A stretch of DNA of 64,000 nucleotides from an uncultured Cohaesibacter sp. (GTDB taxonomy: Bacteria; Pseudomonadota; Alphaproteobacteria; Rhizobiales; Cohaesibacteraceae), in NCBI RefSeq assembly GCF_963676275.1, contig NZ_OY781091.1:1652775-1716774 (forward strand), in the 5' to 3' direction. A program made the translations under genes and the position numbers. The notes under the pieces are model-generated. The model was not told where the DNA came from and did no database searches. It saw nothing but the letters and a program-made list of their open reading frames with translations. This document shows, piece after piece, positions 8,494-18,329 of the stretch (its first letter is position 1; each line of letters opens with the position of its first letter).

Positions 8494-9900
8494 ATGAACG
8501 CTGAATTGCAAACCGCCGCCTATATCGCGGCTACCGTGCTGTTCATCCTGTCTCTGGGTGGACTGAAGGATCAGGAAAGCGCCAAGCGTGGTGTTTGGTA
8601 TGGCATCGTCGGTATGGCGATTGCTGTGATCGCCACCATCTTTGGCCCTATCGATCCCCATGACATCACTCTGGGCACCGTGCTTGCTGCCAGCCCTGTC
8701 GTTCTGCTCATCGCAGTGGTTATCGGCGCCGTTATCGGTGCTGTTGTAGCCAAGCGCGTTGAAATGACCGGCATGCCTCAGCTGGTTGCCATGCTGCACA
8801 GCTTTGTCGGTCTGGCTGCCGTCTTCATCGGCCTCAACTCCGATATGACTGCCCATGCATTCCCGACCCCGGCTGAAGAAGTCATCCACGAGATCGAGAT
8901 CTTCCTTGGCGTCTTCATTGGTGCAATCACCTTCACCGGTTCGCTCATTGCATATGGCAAACTGGCTGGTCGCATCGATGGCAAGGCCCTGCTGCTGCCG
9001 GGTCGTCACGTCTGGAACCTTGTGATGGTGGTCGTCTCATTCCTGCTGCTCATCATGTATATGAATGGCGCAGGTGCATGGACCCTCTATCTGATGACGC
9101 TGATTGCCTTCGTCATCGGTGTTCACATGGTCATGGCTATCGGCGGCGCCGACATGCCGGTTGTTGTTTCCATGCTTAACTCCTATTCGGGTTGGGCGGC
9201 AGCCGCTACCGGCTTCCTGCTTGGCAACGACCTGTTGATCGTGACTGGTGCTCTGGTTGGTTCCTCAGGTGCCATCCTGTCCTACATCATGTGTAAGGCT
9301 ATGAACCGTCACTTCGTTTCGGTTATCCTTGGCGGCTTCGGCAACAGCTCCGGCCCGGCCATGGAAATCGATGGCGAGATGATCGCGATCGACGCCGACG
9401 GCGTTGCTTCCAGCCTTGAAGATGCCGATAGCGTCATCATTGTTCCGGGCTATGGCATGGCCGTTGCTCAGGCTCAGCAGAATGTGGCTGAACTGACCCG
9501 CCGCCTGCGCGCCAAGGGCAAGGAAGTCCGCTTCGCCATCCATCCGGTGGCTGGTCGTCTGCCTGGCCACATGAACGTGCTGCTGGCTGAAGCCAAGGTG
9601 CCTTACGATATCGTGCTGGAAATGGACGAGATCAACGAAGACTTCCCCAATACGGATGTTGTCATCGTGATCGGTTCCAACGACATCGTGAACCCCGCCG
9701 CTCAGGAAGATCCGAACTCTCCAATCGCCGGCATGCCGGTTCTGGAAGTCTGGAAAGCCAAGCAGGTATTCGTCTCCAAGCGCGGTCAGGGAACCGGTTA
9801 TTCCGGTATCGAGAACCCGCTCTTCTATAAAGAGAATACCCGCATGTTCTATGGCGATGCCAAGGCTTCTCTGGACACCCTGCTTCAGCAGATCCAGTAA
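8494..9900 (+). CDS. pntB: NAD(P) transhydrogenase subunit beta PntB
   Basis: The 468-residue partner of PntA carries about eight or nine membrane helices (residues about 5-270) forming the rest of the proton channel and the NADP(H)-binding dIII domain (about 290-468). The dIII signatures [12 protein letters not shown] (about 313-324), [18 protein letters not shown] and [12 protein letters not shown] are intact, as is the C-terminal [17 protein letters not shown] loop. GGCGGAGG lies 5-7 bases before the ATG. A strong terminator follows the stop codon. The enzyme is probably the main NADPH source alongside the pentose-phosphate pathway. Confidence 0.97.
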   Translation: MNAELQTAAYIAATVLFILSLGGLKDQESAKRGVWYGIVGMAIAVIATIFGPIDPHDITLGTVLAASPVVLLIAVVIGAVIGAVVAKRVEMTGMPQLVAMLHSFVGLAAVFIGLNSDMTAHAFPTPAEEVIHEIEIFLGVFIGAITFTGSLIAYGKLAGRIDGKALLLPGRHVWNLVMVVVSFLLLIMYMNGAGAWTLYLMTLIAFVIGVHMVMAIGGADMPVVVSMLNSYSGWAAAATGFLLGNDLLIVTGALVGSSGAILSYIMCKAMNRHFVSVILGGFGNSSGPAMEIDGEMIAIDADGVASSLEDADSVIIVPGYGMAVAQAQQNVAELTRRLRAKGKEVRFAIHPVAGRLPGHMNVLLAEAKVPYDIVLEMDEINEDFPNTDVVIVIGSNDIVNPAAQEDPNSPIAGMPVLEVWKAKQVFVSKRGQGTGYSGIENPLFYKENTRMFYGDAKASLDTLLQQIQ

Positions 9901-9926
9901 GCTCGCTTGCGAGAGCAAAAATCAAG

Positions 9927-9956
9927 GCGCCGGTCCGCAAGGTCCGGCGCTTTTTT
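9927..9956 (+). terminator. Intrinsic terminator after pntAB
   Basis: GCGCCGG (9927-9933) pairs with CCGGCGC (9944-9950), followed by TTTTTT. The opposite strand also has a T-rich exit, so it may serve the convergent LysR gene too. Confidence 0.92.
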
Positions 9957-10056
9957 GTTACATAATCAGGGCATGCCCGACGCCCGGCGCGATTACCGGC
10001 AAATGGGGCATAGGGTGTTGCCGCTCATTTCTTTAGCTCAGTTCTCCAGTTCAGTA

Positions 10057-10992
10057 TCAGGCATAGCGACAGTCATCGCCGTCCCCCTTGAACAGCTTGA
10101 AGGCCAATAGATGATCGATCAGCGCTCTGGTGCGCAAGGGCAGATGCTTGCGCGAGGGATAGACCAGAGAAAAGATCATCATCTCGCCGCACAGCTCCGG
10201 CAGCAGCGGAACCAGACGACCGGCTGCAACCTCCTTACGGACAGTGGAGGGAAAGAGCTGGGCAATGCCCATATCGGCAAGGCACATGGCAATGACCATC
10301 TGAGGGGAATTGCAAAGCTCATAGCTTTGGCTTTGCAGCGTTAGAAGCCGCTCGCCGTGATAAAGGCGATGCACGCCTGCCGGGCTGACATTGGCAAGAC
10401 AGATCCAGCTATGTGCCGCCAGATCTCCAATGCCGTTTGGAGTGCCATGCTTCTCCAGATAGGCCGGTGTGGCATAAAGCCGGAACCGGTCTTCATAGAG
10501 CACGCGACCGATCAGGCTGTCATCGCGGGGCAGGCCGATCCTCACCCCCATGTCTATTCCCTCGGCCACCAGATCAAGGCGCGCATCGCTGAGAATGATA
10601 TCCAGCTCCACCTCCGGATAGAGAGCCCTGAAACTCTTGAGCGCAGGCAGCAATTGGGAAACGCCGACGTCATTGGTCGCGGTAATGGAAACGCGCCCTG
10701 CGGGAAGTTCCTGCGTCGCAATTTCGAGCGTTTCTTCCAACAGGCGAGGCAGCTGCCGCACCTTCTCATAGACCGCCTTGCCTTCTCCCGTCAGCGAGAG
10801 CTTGCGGGTGGAGCGCTGCAACAGGCGAATGCCGAGATCATCTTCCAACTGGGTGATCTGTTCGGAGACGCGAGAACGGCTCGATTTGAGATGTCTGGCC
10901 GCACCGGCAAAGCTGCCTTCATCCACCACACAGACAAAGATCGCCAGAGGGCGCAGATGCTGATATCCAATTGTACTCATTTTCCGAACCAT
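10057..10992 (-). CDS. LysR family transcriptional regulator
   Basis: The 311-residue protein has a winged HTH at about 15-70 (FAGAARHLKSSRSRVSEQITQLEDDLG) and a periplasmic-binding-protein-like effector domain at about 95-295. It belongs to the group usually called AaeR/DsdC/CrgA-like from its LLQRSTRKLSLTGEG block. The start may be ATG 10992 or ATG 10980 (MSTIGYQ); neither has a decisive ribosome-binding site. It is divergent from the QorB-like oxidoreductase gene with 110 bases between them, so that gene is the probable target. The inducer is unknown. Confidence 0.9.
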   Translation of the reverse strand: MVRKMSTIGYQHLRPLAIFVCVVDEGSFAGAARHLKSSRSRVSEQITQLEDDLGIRLLQRSTRKLSLTGEGKAVYEKVRQLPRLLEETLEIATQELPAGRVSITATNDVGVSQLLPALKSFRALYPEVELDIILSDARLDLVAEGIDMGVRIGLPRDDSLIGRVLYEDRFRLYATPAYLEKHGTPNGIGDLAAHSWICLANVSPAGVHRLYHGERLLTLQSQSYELCNSPQMVIAMCLADMGIAQLFPSTVRKEVAAGRLVPLLPELCGEMMIFSLVYPSRKHLPLRTRALIDHLLAFKLFKGDGDDCRYA

Positions 10993-11102
10993 CCATTCTG
11001 AAAATCAACTCTAGTGATAACAATGCCGAAAGGTCATATTGAGGTCAACAGAAATGACAAGCCGCCAGCCACCGGCAAAAAGGCGGGGAAAGGAAAAATG
11101 AA

Positions 11103-11957
11103 ATGATTGCAGTAACTGGTGCCTCTGGCCATCTTGGCCGCCTTGTGATCAAGGCCCTGCTTGAAAGAACCGCCGCCAGCGAGATCGTCGCTCTGGTGCG
11201 AAATCCGGACGCCGTGTCCGATCTGGCCGCTGCGGGAGTGACCGTGCGCAAGGCCGACTATGATCAGCCAGAAAGCTATCGCGCAGCCTTGAAAGGCGTC
11301 GAAAAGCTGTTGCTGATCTCGGGCAATGCCGTCGGTCAGCGTGTGCCTCAGCACACCGTGGTCATTGAAGCGGCCAAGGCCAATGACGTGAAATTCATTG
11401 CCTATACATCGCTGCTCAAGGCTGAAAAATCGCCCATGATTCTGGCCAGCGAGCATGTGGCAACCGAAGCGCTGCTCAAACAGTCCGGCATCCCTCATGC
11501 CCTGCTGCGCAATGGCTGGTATAACGAGAATTACACCGAAAATCTGGCTCCGGTTCTGGCAACAGGGGCGGTGATCGGAAGCTCTGCCGAGGGCCGCGTC
11601 TCGTCTGCGTCCCGCGCCGATTATGCTGAGGCCGCTGCCGTGGTGCTCACCGCGCCGATCGAAACTCAGGCTGGCAAAATCCACGAGCTGGCTGGTGATG
11701 AGGCCTATGACATGAACGCCTATGCCGACAAGGTCGCCAAGGCATCGGGCAAGCAAATTGCCTATGTGGACATGAGCAAGGAAGACTATGTCAACGCCCT
11801 GACAGGGGCAGGTATTCCAGAAGGCTTCGCACAGGTGCTGGGCGATTCCAGCGACAATGTCAAAGGCGGCTGGCTGGAAGACAGCTCTGGTGCTCTTGCC
11901 GCCCTGATCGGGCGTCCCACGACCCCGATTGCCAAAAGCATCGAGGCTGTGCTCTAG
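11103..11957 (+). CDS. NmrA/QorB-type NAD(P)H-dependent oxidoreductase
   Basis: The 284-residue protein has an N-terminal nucleotide-binding motif VTGASGHLGR (about 4-13) and the atypical short-chain dehydrogenase fold of NmrA-like proteins. It closely follows the layout of E. coli QorB (YtfG), a quinone reductase that prefers NADPH: YTSLLKAEKSP near 101-111 and ALLRNGWYNENYTEN near 136-150. The likely role is reduction of small quinones or redox sensing in the cytoplasm. It is divergent from the LysR gene and followed by a terminator, so it is monocistronic. Confidence 0.87.
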   Translation: MIAVTGASGHLGRLVIKALLERTAASEIVALVRNPDAVSDLAAAGVTVRKADYDQPESYRAALKGVEKLLLISGNAVGQRVPQHTVVIEAAKANDVKFIAYTSLLKAEKSPMILASEHVATEALLKQSGIPHALLRNGWYNENYTENLAPVLATGAVIGSSAEGRVSSASRADYAEAAAVVLTAPIETQAGKIHELAGDEAYDMNAYADKVAKASGKQIAYVDMSKEDYVNALTGAGIPEGFAQVLGDSSDNVKGGWLEDSSGALAALIGRPTTPIAKSIEAVL

Positions 11958-11997
11958 GCACATAAGATGGCCTTTTAAGGCCGCAGACCGGATATCG

Positions 11998-12027
11998 ACC
12001 GGGGCAGGTCTAACCGCCCCGGTTTTT
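11998..12027 (+). terminator. Intrinsic terminator after the QorB-like gene
   Basis: ACCGGGGC (11998-12005) pairs perfectly with GCCCCGGT (12016-12023), and a run of five Ts ends at 12027. The rest of the gap to 12281 is AT-rich and shows no gene. Confidence 0.9.
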
Positions 12028-12281
12028 CTGTGCCTATTTGCCGGAGCGTGTTCAGGCTGCATATTCTGGCTGCGCAGACGCGCCTTGAATCAAATTGTCA
12101 TCTACATGAAGTCGATGAATCAGTCTTTTAGAAATTCCAAGTATCATGTTGAAATTAATGAATAAAATCGAATTTTAGATCGTGCAGAGAGGCCGGTTGC
12201 AATGCGACTCTTGAATCAACTTCTCAACAAAGGCGCTACCAGCTTGAATCAAAATCTCAAAAGCGAAAGGGCTGGCCAGCT

Positions 12282-13442
12282 TCAGTGTGCCCGATGGAAA
12301 CCGTTGATCCATGTGTGCTTGACGGTCCATGTCGCCGGATCGAAGGCGACGAGATCGGCGGCATATTCCGGCGCGATCAGACCCAACGATGTGTCCAGTC
12401 GCATGAAGCTTGCCGGATAGCGGGAGGCCATGCGCAAGGCCTCCGAGAGCGGCAGGCCGATCAATTCGACCACATTGCGCACCGCCCCTATCATGGTGAG
12501 AGCCGAGCCTGCCAGAGTACCGTCGGCCAGTTCGCAGCGACCATTGCTGACACTCACCTTCTGGCCATGCAGGGTTAAGCCGGTCTCGCTTGAGCCCACG
12601 GTGGCCATGGCGTCGGTCACCAGCATGATCTTGCCCCGGGGTTTGATCTTGATGGCATTGCGCATGGACGCGGGATGGACATGAAATCCATCTGCGATCA
12701 GCCCGCACCATGTGTCCGGATCGTCAAGCGCTGCGCCCACCACACCGGGCTCGCGACTGCCCATCGGCGTCATGGCATTGAACAGATGGGTGAAGCCATG
12801 CAGGCCCGCCCGGATCGCTGCCGCCATATCCTGATAATTGCCCGCGGTGTGTCCGGCCGATACCAGAGCGCCGTGGCTTACGCAGTCGCGGATGAAACCC
12901 GGTCCGACCTTTTCCGGTGCCAGAGTGACGAGGCGCACGCCAAGATCGGGATGGGTGATCAGATCGATTGCGCTTTCTTCAGGCGCACGCAGATGATGTT
13001 CCGGATGCACGCCCTTGCGTGCCGGGTTGAGATAGGGCCCCTCAAAATGAACGCCCTTGATCGCTGAAAGGGAGCTGTCTTCCCCCCAATGCCGGTGTGC
13101 CTGCCGAATGATGGTTGCGACATGTTCCATGGCGCTCCATTCATCGCTGATCAGGGTGGGTAGCATCGAGGTGGTGCCAAAGGCGCGATGGGCATCCGCC
13201 ATGATTTCCATGTCCGACAGGCTGGTATGGCCATTGATCATGACGCCGCCACCGCCATTGACCTGCGTGTCGATAAAACCGGGGGCCAGAACGAGGCCGG
13301 TGAGATCGTGAGTCTCATAACCTCCCAATGCATTGGGGCTGTCGATGATCGAACCGATCCGCCCGTCTTCAAGCGTCACGGCCTTGCCGGCATGAAATTG
13401 TCGGCCATCAAACAGGCGGGCATGCATCAGGATTTGTCTCAT
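12282..13442 (-). CDS. nagA: N-acetylglucosamine-6-phosphate deacetylase
   Basis: The enzyme removes acetate from GlcNAc-6-phosphate, the committed cytoplasmic step of amino-sugar use and cell-wall recycling. I place the start at ATG 13442 (MRQILMHARLFDG), giving 386 residues, close to E. coli NagA (382). The frame is open to an ATG at 13535 but that adds 31 residues without family similarity. Seen motifs: PGFIDTQVNGGGG (about 54-66), the metal-site Glu in HFEGPYLNPARKGVHP, SAGHTA, HLFNAMTPM and the catalytic Asp in LVTDAM. It is the last gene of the kinase-regulator-nagA operon. Confidence 0.95.
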   Translation of the reverse strand: MRQILMHARLFDGRQFHAGKAVTLEDGRIGSIIDSPNALGGYETHDLTGLVLAPGFIDTQVNGGGGVMINGHTSLSDMEIMADAHRAFGTTSMLPTLISDEWSAMEHVATIIRQAHRHWGEDSSLSAIKGVHFEGPYLNPARKGVHPEHHLRAPEESAIDLITHPDLGVRLVTLAPEKVGPGFIRDCVSHGALVSAGHTAGNYQDMAAAIRAGLHGFTHLFNAMTPMGSREPGVVGAALDDPDTWCGLIADGFHVHPASMRNAIKIKPRGKIMLVTDAMATVGSSETGLTLHGQKVSVSNGRCELADGTLAGSALTMIGAVRNVVELIGLPLSEALRMASRYPASFMRLDTSLGLIAPEYAADLVAFDPATWTVKHTWINGFHRAH

Positions 13443-13618
13443 GGCATCAGTCCGGTTGGCTGCGGCATCAACAGGCATGCAGCATACAGCAATATGGGTG
13501 AGCGCCATCATATCATCAGACGGTCGGGCCTCCATGCCGAAGGGCTATTTTGCTTCCAGCTCTTGGCAAAATTCACAGATCCCTGAGCATGGCCCGGAGA
13601 TCGGCAGCAACAGAGGGG

Positions 13619-14443
13619 TCAGATTGCCGACTCGGAGACAAACTCATAAAGGTCGCCGCGGTAATAGGCGCGTACAAATTCGATCGGGCGATCACATTCC
13701 TGACATGGCGTGATTCTGTTCGTCGCTTTGCCGAGATGGTCGGGCAGGGCCTTTGGGCCTTTTTGCCTGAGATAGGATCGCCGTTCCACATAAAGACAGG
13801 CCGAGCCGGTAGGGACCCCGAGCAGATGGGCCTGGCCGACATCGAAAAGGCGGGCTGAAAGGGTCTGCTGACAGCGGGTCGGACGCTGATGATGCTCTTC
13901 CAGCCAGGAATAGAGAGAGCTGGTGATCGCCATCGGATCAGGCAACACGCTATCGGGCAACACGGCATGTTCGATGCATACCGGCCTGTCATCGATTGTG
14001 CGCAAACGATAGAGGCGACTGACTGCGCAGTCGGGAGGGAGTTCCAGCGCTTCGCATTCCTCCGGTGTCGGCTTGCCCTTGGAACGTTCCAGCCACAGGG
14101 CCGAAGTCGAATGGCCGCGTGTCAGCATGTCTTCGCTGAAGCCGGAGATCTGGCGCGGCCGATGGCTGACAAGCGCGGCGACAAAGGTTCCCGCGCCGTG
14201 GCGCTGTACCAGAATGCCCTTGTCCACGAGCACCCGCACCGCATTGCGCACGGTCACGCGGGAGACCCCCAGAGCATGGGCGAGTTCCCGTTCCGCAGGA
14301 AGGGCGTCATTGACGCTTACCAGACCAACCTCGATCAAATTTTCAATGCCACGCTCCAGCCGGAGATAAAGGGGAGTGGCACTTGGCGCTTCCAGATCGG
14401 ATACCTCTTTCACATGGTCGATCAGGCGGCCAAGCTCAACCAT
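13619..14443 (-). CDS. GntR/HutC family regulator of the amino-sugar operon, with an inserted loop
   Basis: It has a winged HTH (about 24-85; ELAHALGVSRVTVRNAVRVL) and a UTRA effector domain like NagR/NagQ/DasR. I prefer ATG 14443 (MVELGRLIDH, 274 residues) because ATGGTTGA overlaps the kinase stop by 8 bases, a typical coupling arrangement; ATG 14479 is also possible. In the UTRA domain the usual short turn between YVERRSYL and RPIEFVRAYYRGD is extended by roughly 24 residues containing CQEC. It probably represses its own operon in response to a GlcNAc-phosphate sugar. Confidence 0.9.
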   Translation of the reverse strand: MVELGRLIDHVKEVSDLEAPSATPLYLRLERGIENLIEVGLVSVNDALPAERELAHALGVSRVTVRNAVRVLVDKGILVQRHGAGTFVAALVSHRPRQISGFSEDMLTRGHSTSALWLERSKGKPTPEECEALELPPDCAVSRLYRLRTIDDRPVCIEHAVLPDSVLPDPMAITSSLYSWLEEHHQRPTRCQQTLSARLFDVGQAHLLGVPTGSACLYVERRSYLRQKGPKALPDHLGKATNRITPCQECDRPIEFVRAYYRGDLYEFVSESAI

Positions 14444-15371
14444 GACCGTAGCGTTGTTTATAGCCCATATCCTGCTCATGGCCGGGTTCGAGAGCGGGCA
14501 ATGTGCCGCCAGCCATCAGAATGGCACCGTCGCGGGCATCATAGAGGCGGGGGACCAGCAGCGATGTGGTCTCCGCCTCCAGCCACGGTTCGACAGATTC
14601 GGCAAAGTTGCCCATCAACGCAATCTGATTGATGCCCCGCCATGCCAGTGCCCGCATCATGGCACTGGCCTGAGTGCCACAATCGGACATCAGCTTGACC
14701 GCGACCGGGTCGTCTTTTTCGGCAAATGTCACCACGATATGGCCATAGGTCGCAAAATCCGGTGGCGTGGCCGTGTTGGCCCACAGCACCATTTCTTCCT
14801 GACTGTCGCCAAACATCGCCATGATGTGATCCGTCATCGTGCTGACTTCATAAATGCCATCCAGCGCCGCGATTGCCGTGCGCAGGGCCAATACGCCCAC
14901 TTGCGCCGCGCTCGCCATATCGGAAAGGGCAAATCCCCAACCGCCGACATTGATTGAATGTCCCTTGAGCAGGCCATAGCCGCAGCTGCCGGTGCCCAAG
15001 ATCAGAATGCCTCCATCGCGAGAGCCGCCATGTCCTCCGAGGCAAGCGATATGGGCGTCGCTGGAAACCTGAAGCGAGGCGAAGGGATGTTCCCAATTGC
15101 AGAAAAATTCCTTGTCGGTGCTCAGATGCAGATCTGCCAATCCGATGCCGACATGGGTCCTGTTGAGGACCTCCTCACCAAACCCCGCCGCTTCGAGGGT
15201 TTTTCGTGCCACGCAGGCAACCTGATCCTGCGCCGCCAGCATGCCGCTGCAATTCTTGGTCGGGCCGCTGATCGCTTCGCCCAGAAGGTCCCCATTCCCG
15301 TCTCTGAGGCGCCCGCGGCAATCGGCGCCGCCCCCGTCAATTCCCATGAAAAGCATTTCAGAATTTGCCAT
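14436..15371 (-). CDS. BadF/BadG-type N-acetylglucosamine/glucosamine kinase
   Basis: This is an ASKHA-fold sugar kinase of 311 residues. The N-terminal phosphate-1 motif is GIDGGGADCRGRLRD (about 9-23), where the usual Thr after GGG is Ala. Other family blocks are SDAHIACLGGHGG, ILILGTGSCGYG (about 118-129), GGWGFALSD and a C-terminal LMAGGTLPAL. GAGGAG lies 8 bases before the ATG at 15371. It is the first gene of the operon with the GntR regulator and nagA, so GlcNAc (or GlcN) is the likely substrate. No transporter gene is adjacent. Confidence 0.88.
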   Translation of the reverse strand: MANSEMLFMGIDGGGADCRGRLRDGNGDLLGEAISGPTKNCSGMLAAQDQVACVARKTLEAAGFGEEVLNRTHVGIGLADLHLSTDKEFFCNWEHPFASLQVSSDAHIACLGGHGGSRDGGILILGTGSCGYGLLKGHSINVGGWGFALSDMASAAQVGVLALRTAIAALDGIYEVSTMTDHIMAMFGDSQEEMVLWANTATPPDFATYGHIVVTFAEKDDPVAVKLMSDCGTQASAMMRALAWRGINQIALMGNFAESVEPWLEAETTSLLVPRLYDARDGAILMAGGTLPALEPGHEQDMGYKQRYGHG

Positions 15372-15773
15372 TGCAGAATCTCCTCACTGGGCGCAGAATT
15401 TGCGCCTGTCCTCTTCGCAACGGACTGGCCAGATGAGGCTTAAGGCAAGCCAACCCATCCCATCTTCTCTGAGTAGAAAACCAATCAGAACCAATTTCAA
15501 TTCGTCTTCCGGATTAATGAGTTATCTCATAAGTATTGGCTGGATGATGACAAAATGCCGATCAGATTGGTATTGAGGTGGTCTATTTGCTTTTGAACGG
15601 GACAAAATAGCGCAAATAGCCGATCCGCAGATAATATGTGCGGCTTTGCATCATGCGCGAGAGTGGTCAGCTATGGATTTTTACTGGCCACCCACCTTCT
15701 GCTAAGGCATAGTGTGCCGCTCAGGGCGCGCTGTTGCCCGGCGGCTCCGACATAAATGACTACAGGAAAAATA
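15372..15773. other. Divergent promoter region, amino-sugar operon and guanine deaminase
   Basis: No gene was found. TTGGTATTGAGGTGGTCTA (15567-15585) contains two TGGT-type half sites resembling GntR/HutC operators (TGGTCTA), in direct rather than inverted orientation. This is a weak candidate for the NagR-like regulator. The start of guaD is set by AGGA at 15764-15767. Confidence 0.35.
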
Positions 15774-17072
15774 ATGGCTGATATGATCCTTCGTGGAAGA
15801 TTGCTGACCTTTCTCAGAGAGCCGATGACGCCGCAGGATGATGCGGCCCATCTCTATATCGAAGATGGCGCGCTGCTGATCGAGAATGGCAAGATCAAGG
15901 CCAGAGGCCAGTTTGATGAGCTGGCAGGGCTGGCGGGTGAAGGCGTGAAAGTCATTGATCACCGGCCCCATCTGCTGGTGCCCGGCTTCATCGATACCCA
16001 TCTGCATTTCCCGCAGGTGCAGGTTATCGCCAGCTGGGGTGCCCAGCTTCTGGACTGGCTGGAAAATTACACCTTTCCGGCAGAAGCGCTTTATGCGGAT
16101 CCGGACCATTGCGCCAACATGGCAACGCGCTTCTTTGACGAAATCATCGCCAATGGCACCACCACCACCGTTGCCTATTGTTCTTCGCACAAAAGCTCGG
16201 CGGATGCCTATTTTGCCGAAGCGGCCCGGCGCAACATGCGCGTCATCGGAGGCAAGGTGCTGATGGACCGCAATGCCCCCGAAAGCGTCCGAGACACGCC
16301 ACAATCGGGTTATGATGATTCAAAGGCGCTTATTGAAAGCTGGCATGGCAAGGGCAGGGCGCATTATGCCATTACACCGCGCTTTGCCATCACCTCAACG
16401 CCTGCGCAGCTGGAGAGCGCAGGGGCGCTCGCTTCAGAGCATCCCGATTGTTACATCCAGACCCATCTGGATGAAAATCACGACGAGATTGCCCAGACCA
16501 TGGCGCTCTATCCCGATGTGCCCGATTATCTCGGCATCTATGAGCATTACGGGCTATTGCGAAGCAACGCGCTGCTGGGGCATTGCATTCACATGCAGCC
16601 GCGCGAAATTGATATCCTGATCGAGAGTGAGGCCAGACCGGTTTTCTGCCCCACCTCCAACCTGTTTCTGGGTTCTGGCCTGTTTGATTATGAGGGCCTC
16701 AGGGCGCGGGGCGCGAAATGCGCCATCGCCACGGATATCGGCGGCGGTACCTCCTATTCCATGCTGCGGACCCTGCATGAGGGCTACAAGGCGCTCGCCA
16801 CCCGCGATGGCACCAAGATGCATCCCATGCGCGCTTTCTACTGGGCAACTCTGGGCAATGCGCTCGCCCTTGGGCTGGAAGACAGGATCGGCACCCTTGA
16901 AGTTGGCACCGAGGCTGATCTAGTGGTCCTAGACAGCTCGGCGACCAGTGCCATGGCCCTGCGCATGGAAAGCTGCAAGAGCCTTGCCGAAGAGCTGTTC
17001 ATCCTGCAAATCATGTCCGATGATCGCTCGGTGGCCCAGACCTATGTCGCGGGCAAACCGATGAAGGCGTAA
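15774..17072 (+). CDS. guaD: Guanine deaminase
   Basis: This amidohydrolase converts guanine to xanthine and ammonia. I choose ATG 15774 (MADMILRG) because AGGA sits 6 bases before it; an ATG at 15756 adds six residues. The protein is then 432 residues, normal for GuaD. Metal-site motifs are PGFIDTHLHFPQ (about 66-77), HTHLDE-like YIQTHLDENHDE, LGHCIHM and the Asp in ATDIGGG. SCPTSNLFLG-type FCPTSNLFLGSG is characteristic of guanine deaminases. It stands alone and converges with the flavoprotein gene, 6 bases apart. Confidence 0.94.
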   Translation: MADMILRGRLLTFLREPMTPQDDAAHLYIEDGALLIENGKIKARGQFDELAGLAGEGVKVIDHRPHLLVPGFIDTHLHFPQVQVIASWGAQLLDWLENYTFPAEALYADPDHCANMATRFFDEIIANGTTTTVAYCSSHKSSADAYFAEAARRNMRVIGGKVLMDRNAPESVRDTPQSGYDDSKALIESWHGKGRAHYAITPRFAITSTPAQLESAGALASEHPDCYIQTHLDENHDEIAQTMALYPDVPDYLGIYEHYGLLRSNALLGHCIHMQPREIDILIESEARPVFCPTSNLFLGSGLFDYEGLRARGAKCAIATDIGGGTSYSMLRTLHEGYKALATRDGTKMHPMRAFYWATLGNALALGLEDRIGTLEVGTEADLVVLDSSATSAMALRMESCKSLAEELFILQIMSDDRSVAQTYVAGKPMKA

Positions 17073-17078
17073 TAGGGG

Positions 17079-18329
17079 CTAGCGCTTCATCAATTGTTTG
17101 AGGTCCGCATCCGGATTGGCGATAATCGCCTGATCGGCGCTCTTGCCGCTTTCGATCAGGCGTTTGCCGACCATATAGGCGCGGCCATCATTCATGGCGT
17201 CGACTGCAAGCAGTTCATCCCCCTTGAAATACCAAAGGGAAGTGGCCCCGTCGCTTCCCTCGCGCTTGACCACATGGTCATAGCCGCTGTTAAGGCCAGC
17301 GATCTGGAATTTGACGTCATATTGATCGGACCAGAACCAGGGCTTGGCAAGATAGGGCTTCTTCTCCGTTCCCTTCAGGCTGGCCACGATATTGCTGGCA
17401 ACCGCCTTTGCCTGATCGATTGCATTGCCGACGCTTTCAAGGCGTATGCGCCCGCCGCGATAGGGGAAGCTGGCGCAGTCACCTGCCGCCCAGATATGGG
17501 GATCGGACGTGCCGCTGAATTCATCGGTCCAGATGCCATTCTCCAGCGCCAGACCAGCCATCTCGGCCAGTTCGATCGAGGGGGTAAGGCCGATACCGCA
17601 GATCGCAAAATCGAAATCCAGCGCCACGCCATTGCCCAGCCGGGCATGGCAAACATGGCCTGCCTTTCCACTGTCCTGATCGCCCAGCAGATGAACCGAT
17701 TGCGCCCCTTCAATGATGCGCACCCCGTGGCTTTCATGCAGGGCGCGGAAATAGTCGGCCGTCTGGGGCGCAGCTACCCGGCGCAGAATGCGCTCGGACG
17801 CAACAACGAGGCTCACATCAAGGCCGCGCTTGGCACAAACTGCGGCCGCTTCCAGCCCGATATAGCCGCCGCCAACGATCAAGACCTTGCGCCCAGCCAC
17901 GATTTGCGGCTCCAGCCGGTTGATATCAGCGATGCCGCGAATGGCATAGATGCCATCCAGATTTCCGCCCATATTGGCGGGCAGGCAGGCAGCATCCCCG
18001 CCGGTAGCCAGAACCAGATGATCATAGGCGATGGTCTCGCCACCCAGTGTGACCGTTTGCTGGCTGGCATCAATAGCGGTTACGGGGCTGCCCAGCTTGA
18101 GGCTGATCTGCTGCTCGTCATAAAAGCTTTGCGGACGCAGGGTCAATCCGTCCAGATCCATGTCTCCCAAAAGATAGGCCTTGGAGAGTGGCGGGCGCTG
18201 GTAGGGCAGATAGGGTTCCGCACCGATCAGCGTCAGGGCACCTTCATAGCCAAGCTCGCGCAATCTCTGAACCAGCGTGGCTCCTGCCTGTCCGGCTCCC
18301 ACCACCACAACGCTCTTCATCTCGCTCAT
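17079..18329 (-). CDS. Ferredoxin/rubredoxin reductase-type FAD oxidoreductase
   Basis: The 416-residue flavoprotein resembles putidaredoxin, rhodocoxin and terpredoxin reductases. It has an FAD-binding VVVGAGQAGATLVQRLRE (about 8-25), the YLPYQRPPLSKAYL block (about 39-52), an NAD(P)-binding VLIVGGGYIGLEAA (about 149-162) and the second FAD motif IWAAGDCASF (about 275-284). It would pass electrons from NAD(P)H to a 2Fe-2S ferredoxin or oxygenase. No ferredoxin or P450 gene is adjacent, so the partner is unknown. GGGGAATGATGAA precedes the ATG. Confidence 0.92.
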   Translation of the reverse strand: MSEMKSVVVVGAGQAGATLVQRLRELGYEGALTLIGAEPYLPYQRPPLSKAYLLGDMDLDGLTLRPQSFYDEQQISLKLGSPVTAIDASQQTVTLGGETIAYDHLVLATGGDAACLPANMGGNLDGIYAIRGIADINRLEPQIVAGRKVLIVGGGYIGLEAAAVCAKRGLDVSLVVASERILRRVAAPQTADYFRALHESHGVRIIEGAQSVHLLGDQDSGKAGHVCHARLGNGVALDFDFAICGIGLTPSIELAEMAGLALENGIWTDEFSGTSDPHIWAAGDCASFPYRGGRIRLESVGNAIDQAKAVASNIVASLKGTEKKPYLAKPWFWSDQYDVKFQIAGLNSGYDHVVKREGSDGATSLWYFKGDELLAVDAMNDGRAYMVGKRLIESGKSADQAIIANPDADLKQLMKR

